DNA of 64,000 nt, from assembly GCF_051216895.1 (NCBI RefSeq), contig NZ_JBPKAO010000003.1, positions 1 to 64,000 on the forward strand, given 5' to 3'. Within the stretch, counting starts at the first letter, position 1, and each line of letters opens with the position of its first letter. The DNA comes from Aquipuribacter sp051216895 (GTDB lineage Bacteria > Actinomycetota > Actinomycetes > Actinomycetales > JBBAYJ01). A model generated the notes under the pieces. The model was given only the letters and a program-made list of their open reading frames with translations, was not told the DNA's origin and ran no database searches. This document shows, one piece after another, positions 57,785-64,000 of this stretch. Position numbers and translations under genes: made by a program.

Positions 57785-60626
57785 GTCCGGTCAGCTCCCA
57801 TGCGTCCTCGTCCACCTCGTCGTCGGACTCGTCGTACACGGGTCCGGCCGCGTGGTCGGCGACGCTACTCCCCGCGGGGCCAGCCGGGTCGTCGCCGTCG
57901 GCACCGGCGCGCGGAGCCCCTCCGGGCGGGCCGTCGCCCCGGAGCCTGGCCAGCACGTCCGGCAGGTCGTCGGGGCGGACCATGACGTCGCGCGCCTTCG
58001 ACCCCTCGCTGGGGCCCACGATCTCGCGGGACTCCAGCAGGTCCATCAGGCGCCCGGCCTTGGCGAACCCGACGCGCAGCTTGCGCTGCAGCATGGACGT
58101 GGACCCGAACTGGGTCGTGACGACCAGCTCGGCCGCCTGCAGGAGCACGTCCAGGTCGTCGCCGATGTCCTCGTCGATCTGGTTCTTGGCGGCCGCGGGC
58201 GCCGTGACGTCCTCGCGGTAGGACGGCTGCAGCTGCGTCTTGACGTGGGCGACGACCTCGGCGATCTCCGCCTCGGTGATCCAGGCGCCCTGCACGCGCA
58301 TCGGCTTGCTGACACCCATGGGCAGGAACAGCGCGTCGCCCTGCCCGATCAGCTTCTCGGCTCCCGGCTGGTCCAGGACGACGCGCGAGTCCGCGAGGGA
58401 GCTGGTCGCGAAGGCCAGCCGGCTCGGGACGTTGGCCTTGATCAGGCCGGTCACCACGTCGACGCTGGGCCGCTGGGTGGCCAGCACCAGGTGGATCCCG
58501 GCGGCGCGCGCGAGCTGGGTGATGCGGACGACCGAGTCCTCGACGTCGCGGGGGGCGACCATCATGAGGTCGGCCAGCTCGTCGACGATCACCAGCAGGT
58601 ACGGGTAGGGCGTCAGGTTGCGCTTGGAGTCCGGCGGCAGGGTGACCTCGCCCTTGCGGACGGCCTTGTTGAAGTCGTCGACGTGGCGGAAGCCGAACGC
58701 GGCCAGGTCGTCGTAGCGGTGGTCCATCTCCGCCACGACCCACTGCAGCGCCTCGGCCGCCTTCTTGGCGTTGGTGATGATGGGCGTGATCAGGTGGGGC
58801 ACGCCCTCGTAGCTGGTCAGCTCGACCCGCTTGGGGTCGACGAGGATCATCCGCACCTCGTCGGGCGTGGACCGGACCAGCACCGACGTGATCATCGAGT
58901 TGATGAACGAGGACTTGCCGGCGCCCGTGGCCCCGGCGACGAGCAGGTGGGGCATCTTGGCCAGGTTGGCCACGACGTAGCCGCCCTCGACGTCCTTGCC
59001 GACCCCGATCGTCATGGGGTGCGTGCTGCGCCGGGCCACCTCGGAACGGAGCACGTCGCCCAGGCAGACGGTCTCCTTGTCGGCGTTGGGGATCTCGATG
59101 CCGATGGCGGACTTGCCGGGGATCGGCGACAGGATGCGCACCTCGGCGCTGGCCACCGCGTAGCTGATGTTGCGGCTCAGCGCCGTCACCCGCTCGACCT
59201 TGACGCCCTGGCCCAGCTCGACCTCGTACCGGGTCACCGTCGGGCCGCGGGTGTACCCCGTGACGGCCGCGTCGATGCCGAACTGGGTGAGCACGTCGGT
59301 GAGGGCGGCGACGATGCCGTCGTTGACGGGGCTCCGGGTCTTGTGGGGCGTGCCGGCGTGCAGCTGCGAGACGTCCGGCAGCGAGTAGACGATGTCACCG
59401 GTCAGGGTCAGCTGCTCGACCCGGCCCGGGAGGTCGGGCAGGTCCGGCATCGGCTGGACGGCGGGGCTCTCCTCCGCCGCCGCCCCGGGCGCCACCGCGA
59501 CGGGCCGTGGCTGCTCGGGCGCCGCCCCCCCGCCGGGGGTGGCGGACGGGGCGCCGGCCCGACGGGAGCGCGTCGACGGCTGACGGTCCTCGGCCGGGGC
59601 GTCCTCGTGGCCGACGACGGCCGCCGAGTCGTAGGGCACCTCGCCGGCCTCGAGCTCGGCGGCCTCGGCGGCGGCCAGGGCCGCCCGCTCCCGCCGGCCG
59701 CGCAGGCCGCGACGCGGGACGATCTCCTCGCCGTGCCGGCCCTCGGCGATCGGGTCGCCGTCCGGGTCGTCGTCCTCGGCGCGGGGCGTGCCGCCGGTGA
59801 GCCACTGGACACCGTCGCGCACCCGGTCGGTCACCTCGTGCAGCGGGGTGGCCGTGACCACGAGCACGCCGAAGCCACCCAGCAGCACGAGGACGGGCAC
59901 GGTCAGCCAGACCGACACGGCCGCCTCGAGCGGGTTGGCGACCAGGAAGCCCAGGATGCCGCCGCCGGCCCGGAGCACGTCGCCGCCGTCCGGCGGGGAC
60001 GGGAACCCCGCTGCCACCTGCAGGACCCCGGCGCTGGCGGCCCCCACGGCGGCCAGGCCGATGCCGATCCGGCCGTTCTCGCGGTCGGCGTCCGGGCGGC
60101 GGAACATCCGCAGGCTCAGCGCCAGCAGGACCAGCGGCAGGGCCAGGGCGGCCCGGCCCAGCAGACCCGCCACCCCCAGGTGCACCCACTCGATGACGAC
60201 GCCGTCCAGGCCGAACCACTCGCCGGCGGCCACCACCGCGGCCGCGGCCAGCAGCAGGAAGCCGAACCCGTCGCGCCGGTGGGCGGGGTCGAGCTCGCTG
60301 GCGCTGCGGTGCACCGAGCGGACCACGGACCCGACGAGCCGGCCGGGCAGGGTGAGCACGGCCATGAGCAGCCGACCCGCCCCGCCGGAACCGGCGGAGC
60401 GGCCCGAGGCGGACGCCGGGCGGGTCCTGGCCGTGGTGCTCGTGCGGCCTGCGGCGGGCGGACGCCCCTTGGCGGGGGCGCGCCCCTTGGCCGGTGCGCG
60501 CCCCTTGGCGGTGGTCTGGACCTTGGTGGTGGCCGTGCCGCCGCGCGCGGAGCCGCCGGCGCGCCCGGTCGGGCGGGCGGCACCACGAGAGGCCCCGGAG
60601 GGGCGCGAGGACGACGATCGGGTCAC
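57777..60626 (-). CDS. ftsK: DNA translocase FtsK
   Basis: A 949-residue FtsK/SpoIIIE. About four membrane helices lie within residues 85-265, then an acidic Pro-rich linker, and the motor domain from ~430 with Walker A GATGAGKS (565-572), Walker B ILVDPKRVELT-type segment and IVDELADLMM. The gamma winged helix (LVVTTQFGSTSMLQRKLRVGF) recognises KOPS-type DNA. It pumps chromosome ends through the septum. The N-terminus has an AKGRAP repeat (residues 40-56). GTG 60626. Confidence 0.96.
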   Translation of the reverse strand: MTRSSSSRPSGASRGAARPTGRAGGSARGGTATTKVQTTAKGRAPAKGRAPAKGRPPAAGRTSTTARTRPASASGRSAGSGGAGRLLMAVLTLPGRLVGSVVRSVHRSASELDPAHRRDGFGFLLLAAAAVVAAGEWFGLDGVVIEWVHLGVAGLLGRAALALPLVLLALSLRMFRRPDADRENGRIGIGLAAVGAASAGVLQVAAGFPSPPDGGDVLRAGGGILGFLVANPLEAAVSVWLTVPVLVLLGGFGVLVVTATPLHEVTDRVRDGVQWLTGGTPRAEDDDPDGDPIAEGRHGEEIVPRRGLRGRRERAALAAAEAAELEAGEVPYDSAAVVGHEDAPAEDRQPSTRSRRAGAPSATPGGGAAPEQPRPVAVAPGAAAEESPAVQPMPDLPDLPGRVEQLTLTGDIVYSLPDVSQLHAGTPHKTRSPVNDGIVAALTDVLTQFGIDAAVTGYTRGPTVTRYEVELGQGVKVERVTALSRNISYAVASAEVRILSPIPGKSAIGIEIPNADKETVCLGDVLRSEVARRSTHPMTIGVGKDVEGGYVVANLAKMPHLLVAGATGAGKSSFINSMITSVLVRSTPDEVRMILVDPKRVELTSYEGVPHLITPIITNAKKAAEALQWVVAEMDHRYDDLAAFGFRHVDDFNKAVRKGEVTLPPDSKRNLTPYPYLLVIVDELADLMMVAPRDVEDSVVRITQLARAAGIHLVLATQRPSVDVVTGLIKANVPSRLAFATSSLADSRVVLDQPGAEKLIGQGDALFLPMGVSKPMRVQGAWITEAEIAEVVAHVKTQLQPSYREDVTAPAAAKNQIDEDIGDDLDVLLQAAELVVTTQFGSTSMLQRKLRVGFAKAGRLMDLLESREIVGPSEGSKARDVMVRPDDLPDVLARLRGDGPPGGAPRAGADGDDPAGPAGSSVADHAAGPVYDESDDEVDEDAWELTGRG

Positions 60627-60696
60627 CGCATCACCGTACGCGCGCGCCGGTCACGGACCGGAGCCCACACGCCGGGGCAGGCCGGGCAGCCGCAGG

Positions 60697-62382
60697 TCAG
60701 GCGCTGAGGACGACCGGGATGATCATCGGGCGCCGGCGGAACCGCTCGTTGACGAAGCGGCCCACGGTTCGCCGCACGACCTGCTGCAGCTGGTGCTGGT
60801 CCGTGGCGCCCAGGGTCACGGCCTCGACCAGCGCGGCCTCGATCCGGGGCAGGACGTCGTCGAACGCCGTCTCGTCCTCGGCGAAGCCGCGGGCGTGCAC
60901 GTGCGGCCCGGCCACGACCCGGCCGCTGTCGTGGTCGACGACCACGAAGCAGGACACGAAGCCCTCCTCCGACAGGATCCGGCGGTCCTTGAGGTCGGCG
61001 TCGGTGATCTCGCCCACCGTCGCCCCGTCCACGTAGACCAGGCCGCACTCGACCGCCCCGACGACCTCGGCCACGCCGTCCACCAGGTCGACGACGTGCC
61101 CGTCCTCGGCCACCAGGACGCGGTCGGGGTCGACGCCGGAGGTGACCGCGATGGCCGCGTTGGCCCGCAGGTGGCGCGGCTCGCCGTGCACCGGCATGAC
61201 GTTGAGGGGTCGCACCAGGTTGTACAGGTACATCAGCTCGCCGGCGGTGGCGTGGCCGCCGGTGTGCACGCGCGCCACCCCCTTGTGGACCACGTCGGCC
61301 CCCAGCCGGGTCAGGCCGTTGATGACGCGGTAGACGGCGTTCTCGTTGCCGGGGATCAGGCTCGAGGCGAGCACCACGGTGTCCCCCGGCCCGATCTGGA
61401 CCCGGTGGTCGCCGTTGGCCATCCGGGACAGCGCCGCCATCGGCTCCCCCTGCGAGCCCGTCGACATGATGACGACCCGCTCGTCGGGCAGCCGCTCGGC
61501 GGACTTGATGTCGGTCAGCACGCCGTCGGGGACGCTGAGGTAGCCCAGGTCCCGCGCCAGGCCCATGTTGCGGATCATCGACCGTCCCACGAACGCCACC
61601 TGCCGGTCGTGCTCGGCCGCGGCGTCCAGCACCTGCTGCACCCGGTGGACGTGGCTGGCGAAGCTGGCGACGACCACCCGCTTGCGGGCACGGGCGAAGA
61701 TCCCCGACAGCACCGGGCCGATGTCACGCTCGGGCAGCGTGAAGCCGGGCACGTCGGCGCTGGTGGAGTCGATCATCAGCAGGTCGACACCCCGGTCGGC
61801 GACCCGGGCGAAGGCCCGCAGGTCGGTGATCCGGCCGTCCAGGGGCACCTGGTCGAGCTTGAAGTCCCCGGTGTGCAGCACGGTCCCGGCGGCCGTGGTC
61901 ACCGCGACGGCCAGGGCGTCCGGGATGGAGTGGGTGACGGCGAGGAACTCGCAGGAGAACGGGCCGAGCTGCTCGGTCACGCCCTCCCGCACGGTCAGGG
62001 CGTACGGCGTGATCCGGTGCTCGCGCAGCTTGCCCTCGACGAAGGCCAGGGTGAGCTGCGAGCCGACCAGGGGGATGTCCGGGCGCAGCCGCAGCAGGTA
62101 GGGCAGGGCCCCGATGTGGTCCTCGTGCCCGTGGGTCAGCACGACGGCCACGACGTCGTCGAGCCGGTCGGCGATGTGGCCGAAGTCCGGCAGGATCAGG
62201 TCGACGCCCGGCTGGTCGTCCTCGGGGAACAGCACACCGCAGTCGACGACGAGCAGCTTGCCGTCGATCTCGAGCACCGCCATGTTGCGGCCGATCTCGC
62301 CCACACCACCCAGCGGCACGACCCGCAGGACGCCGGGGCGGAGCGGGGGCGGGGGTCCGAGCTCGGTCCGGGCGGGCAGCAC
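60697..62382 (-). CDS. rnj: Ribonuclease J
   Basis: A 561-residue MBL/beta-CASP RNase J. The metal site THGHEDHIGALPYLL (HGHEDH at 84-89), HTGDFKLDQ and the beta-CASP STGSQGEPMAAL are intact, so it should be active as an endo- and 5'-3' exoribonuclease. The C-terminal domain ends IIPVVLSA. It lies 10 bp after dapA, as in Mycobacterium (Rv2752c-Rv2753c). A diverged second copy ends at position 463 of this window. GTG 62382. Confidence 0.96.
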   Translation of the reverse strand: MLPARTELGPPPPLRPGVLRVVPLGGVGEIGRNMAVLEIDGKLLVVDCGVLFPEDDQPGVDLILPDFGHIADRLDDVVAVVLTHGHEDHIGALPYLLRLRPDIPLVGSQLTLAFVEGKLREHRITPYALTVREGVTEQLGPFSCEFLAVTHSIPDALAVAVTTAAGTVLHTGDFKLDQVPLDGRITDLRAFARVADRGVDLLMIDSTSADVPGFTLPERDIGPVLSGIFARARKRVVVASFASHVHRVQQVLDAAAEHDRQVAFVGRSMIRNMGLARDLGYLSVPDGVLTDIKSAERLPDERVVIMSTGSQGEPMAALSRMANGDHRVQIGPGDTVVLASSLIPGNENAVYRVINGLTRLGADVVHKGVARVHTGGHATAGELMYLYNLVRPLNVMPVHGEPRHLRANAAIAVTSGVDPDRVLVAEDGHVVDLVDGVAEVVGAVECGLVYVDGATVGEITDADLKDRRILSEEGFVSCFVVVDHDSGRVVAGPHVHARGFAEDETAFDDVLPRIEAALVEAVTLGATDQHQLQQVVRRTVGRFVNERFRRRPMIIPVVLSA

Positions 62383-62392
62383 GGCGACGAGC

Positions 62393-63280
62393 CTAGAGCA
62401 GCCCCGCGACGCCCAGGGCGGCCCTCAGGTCCTCGCGCTGCCCCGCGTCGGCGGCCAGGAGCGGCAGCCGGACGGCGGGGGTGGGGATGTGCCCCAGCAG
62501 GTGCAGCGACGCCTTGACCGACACCACGCCCGGCATCCTGGTCATCATCGCGTCCACCAGCGGCTGCGCCTGCCGGTGCTCCGCGACGGCGGTGGCCATG
62601 TCGCCCGCGTCCACGGCGGCGACCAGGCGTGCGAACGCCGGCCCGAGCAGGTGCGTCGTCACGCCGACGACGCCGGCCCCGCCGTGCGCCAGGTAGGCCA
62701 GGGTCAGCCCGTCGTCCCCGGAGTAGAAGGCCAGGTCGCTGCCGCTCATCACCCGGGTCGCAGCCTGCAGGTCGCCCTTGGCGTCCTTCACCGCCACCAC
62801 CCGGGGGTGCTCCCCCAACCGCAGCAGCGTCTCGGTGTCGAACGCCACGGCGGAGCGGACGGGGATGTCGTAGAGCATGACGGGCAGCTCGGTGGCGTCG
62901 GCCACGACGCCCACGTGCGCCACCAGCCCCGCCTGGCTCGGGCGGGAGTAGTAGGGCGCCACGACCAGCAGCCCGGTGGCGCCGGCCGCGGCCGCCCGGA
63001 CCGCCAGGTGCCGGCTGTGGGCGGTGTCGTTGGTCCCCACCCCGGCCACCACGTGACCGCGCCCGGCCACGGCCTCCACGACGGCCCGCACCAGGTCGTC
63101 CTTCTCGTCGTCGGTGGTGGTCGGCGACTCCCCCGTCGTCCCGCTGACGACCAGACCGTCGTGGCCGTCCAGCATCAACCGGTCCGCGAGGGAGCCGACG
63201 GCGTCCAGGTCGACGGAGCCGTCCTCGGTCATCGGGGTGGCCATCGCCGTGAGGAGGGCGCCGAAGGGGCGATGCGACAT
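62393..63280 (-). CDS. dapA: 4-hydroxy-tetrahydrodipicolinate synthase
   Basis: A 295-residue DapA, condensing pyruvate with aspartate semialdehyde, the first committed step to lysine and diaminopimelate. Key residues: GTTGES (47-52), Tyr137 in MLYDIPVRS, and the Schiff-base Lys165 in VVAVKDAKGD. ATG 63280. It is followed at 10 bp by RNase J. Upstream are a hairpin and a CRP-type palindrome. Together with dapF it makes meso-DAP. Confidence 0.97.
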   Translation of the reverse strand: MSHRPFGALLTAMATPMTEDGSVDLDAVGSLADRLMLDGHDGLVVSGTTGESPTTTDDEKDDLVRAVVEAVAGRGHVVAGVGTNDTAHSRHLAVRAAAAGATGLLVVAPYYSRPSQAGLVAHVGVVADATELPVMLYDIPVRSAVAFDTETLLRLGEHPRVVAVKDAKGDLQAATRVMSGSDLAFYSGDDGLTLAYLAHGGAGVVGVTTHLLGPAFARLVAAVDAGDMATAVAEHRQAQPLVDAMMTRMPGVVSVKASLHLLGHIPTPAVRLPLLAADAGQREDLRAALGVAGLL

Positions 63281-63346
63281 GCGGGCGAGGGTACCGACCG
63301 CGCGGCCGGTGGGACGCCCCGCCCACGCCGCGCCCGGGGACGAAGA

Positions 63347-63391
63347 AACCGCGGCACCAGTCGCTCGGGGGGTCCGGCTGGCACCGCGGTT
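63347..63391 (-). terminator. Hairpin between thyX and dapA
   Basis: AACCGCGG with CCGCGGTT (63347-63354, 63384-63391) and CCAG with CTGG (63357-63360, 63378-63381) pair across a 2-by-2 internal mismatch and a 17-nt loop. On the minus strand it follows thyX and lies 67 bp before dapA. Confidence 0.6.
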
Positions 63392-63447
63392 CATGGGCGA
63401 CATCGGAGCAAGGTGGGGGTTCGTTACACCTCTCCGCCCACCCGCGA

Positions 63448-63463
63448 TGTGACCTCCGTCACA
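63448..63463. promoter_or_regulatory. Perfect CRP/GlxR-type palindrome
   Basis: TGTGACCTCCGTCACA fits the cAMP-receptor-protein consensus TGTGA-N6-TCACA exactly; the dyad extends one pair each side (GATGTGAC/GTCACATC). It is 10 bases past the thyX stop and 168 bp upstream of dapA. It could also fold as a short hairpin. The 192-bp gap 63281-63472 holds no gene. Confidence 0.6.
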
Positions 63464-63472
63464 TCCTCGGGT

Positions 63473-64000
63473 TCAGGGAGCCACGCGGCCGTTCCCGTCG
63501 AACGCGGCGTGCGTGACGGGCATCAGACCCGCCCACACCTGCTCCATGGCCTCGGCGACCATCTCGATCTCGCGCTGCGGGTAGGACGGGAAGGTCGAGT
63601 CCTCGCGCTTGGTCCGGAGGCTGAGGAAGTTCATCAGCGAGCGGGCGTTCACCGTCACGTACATCGACGAGTACAGCGACAACGGCAGGACGATGCGAGC
63701 CACCTCGCGGGCGACCCCCGCCTCCAGCATGTCCTGGTAGGCCTGCCACGCGGCCAGCGCGGCCTCCTGCGTCCGCCGCACCACGAGCTCGTGCTGCTCG
63801 GGCGTGCCCTCGACGAAGTCGTACGCACCGGGCTTGCCCACCTGCTTCAGGCGACGCTCCGGCCCGGGCACGTAGAACACCGGGCGCATCTGGCGGTAGC
63901 GGCCCGACTCCTCGTTGTAGGAGGCCATGCGGTGCCGCTGGAACTCACGGAAGACGAACAGCGGCGCCGAGACGTAGAACGTCATCACCGCGTGCTCGAA
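63473..64000 (-). CDS. thyX: Flavin-dependent thymidylate synthase ThyX (N-terminus outside the window)
   Basis: The last 176 residues of ThyX, which makes dTMP using FADH2 and NADPH. The signature is complete: FREFQRHRMASYNEESGRY (RHRxxSxNExSxRY pattern). Later blocks RIVLPLSLYSSMYVTVNARSLMNFLSLR carry the active-site Ser/Arg region. The frame runs off the right edge at 64000, so the first ~70 residues are missing. ThyX-DapA-RNase J linkage equals Rv2754c-Rv2752c. An associated lack of thyA cannot be tested here. Confidence 0.95.
   Translation of the reverse strand, partial: FEHAVMTFYVSAPLFVFREFQRHRMASYNEESGRYRQMRPVFYVPGPERRLKQVGKPGAYDFVEGTPEQHELVVRRTQEAALAAWQAYQDMLEAGVAREVARIVLPLSLYSSMYVTVNARSLMNFLSLRTKREDSTFPSYPQREIEMVAEAMEQVWAGLMPVTHAAFDGNGRVAP

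Noticed and set aside
1..64000. CRISPR arrays, insertion sequences, prophage or defence genes
   Set aside because: No spaced identical repeats, transposase, integrase or phage structural genes were seen; accessory genes are metabolic, transport or regulatory.

Overview
The window is about 64 kb of very GC-rich (by eye above 70 percent), densely packed DNA from an actinobacterium. Many genes start with GTG and overlap their neighbour by GTGA or ATGA. The marker set and its order (lexA, a LysM division-inhibitor-like gene, nrdR, nrdJ; then hflX, dapF, miaA, miaB, recX, recA; then clgR, pgsA, ftsK, RNase J, dapA, thyX) follow the conserved actinobacterial lexA-recA-ftsK-dapA neighbourhood known from Mycobacterium (about Rv2718c to Rv2754c). 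Single-copy core genes dominate. I see no prophage, insertion sequence, CRISPR array, defence island, rRNA or tRNA gene. The genus cannot be fixed from this sequence; a non-mycobacterial, soil-type actinomycete (Geodermatophilales, Frankiales or Nakamurellales-like) would fit.

Layout. 1-9.2 kb is accessory metabolism: the C-terminal end of an RNase J paralogue, a PspC-like peptide with a glucose-dehydrogenase-like SDR, a dicarboxylate/amino-acid:cation symporter, a DUF2236 oxygenase/SRPBCC/DUF4166 run, an ArsR-AHSA1 pair with two matching operators, a zinc alcohol dehydrogenase, a VOC protein and a STAS-ANTAR fusion. 9.2-14.5 kb is the DNA precursor and SOS block: nrdJ and nrdR on the minus strand, the LysM gene, then divergent lexA. 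14.5-30.8 kb holds rlmC, a class V aminotransferase with divergent LysR, DinG-type helicase, HflX, an Na+/Ca2+ exchanger, an RsmC-like methyltransferase, dapF-miaA-LigB-like gene, an exported EEP nuclease/phosphatase and a large LuxR-type ATPase regulator. 30.8-38 kb has an unannotated 55-residue gene behind phased repeats, miaB, an assembly scar, a Tat-exported M28 peptidase and a gluABCD glutamate transporter. 38-52.5 kb has recX-recA, an ABC-2 exporter split by an iron-boxed siderophore-binding lipoprotein, an MFS carrier, an App1 phosphatase, DUF3046, lhr and nei2. 52.5-64 kb has clgR, pgsA, rimO, a CYTH-CHAD protein, an NYN protein, ftsK, full-length RNase J, dapA and the 3' part of thyX.

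How the genes work together. DNA damage control is the main theme. LexA and matching SOS boxes sit in front of lexA/LysM and of recA-recX, with Lhr, Nei2 and a DinG-like helicase for repair, NrdJ/NrdR and ThyX for dNTP supply, and FtsK plus the LysM protein tying division to chromosome state. tRNA, ribosome and RNA modification or decay form a second theme (MiaA, MiaB, RimO, RlmC, RsmC-like, HflX, two RNase J). DapA and DapF feed lysine and peptidoglycan synthesis. Several regulatory sites are readable directly: a NrdR box pair 32 bp apart overlapping helically phased TGTGGAC motifs, a DtxR/IdeR-like iron box, a perfect CRP/GlxR-type palindrome, twin ArsR operators, and 11-bp phased CCTGAGG repeats.

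No clearly new multi-gene system was found. The best leads are the 55-residue gene with its phased repeat array, the combined NrdR/TGTGGAC control region, the iron-boxed split ABC-2 locus, the repeat at the lhr start and the second RNase J. Position 32854 is an N inside a 110-bp duplicated contig overlap and should be treated as a scaffolding error.
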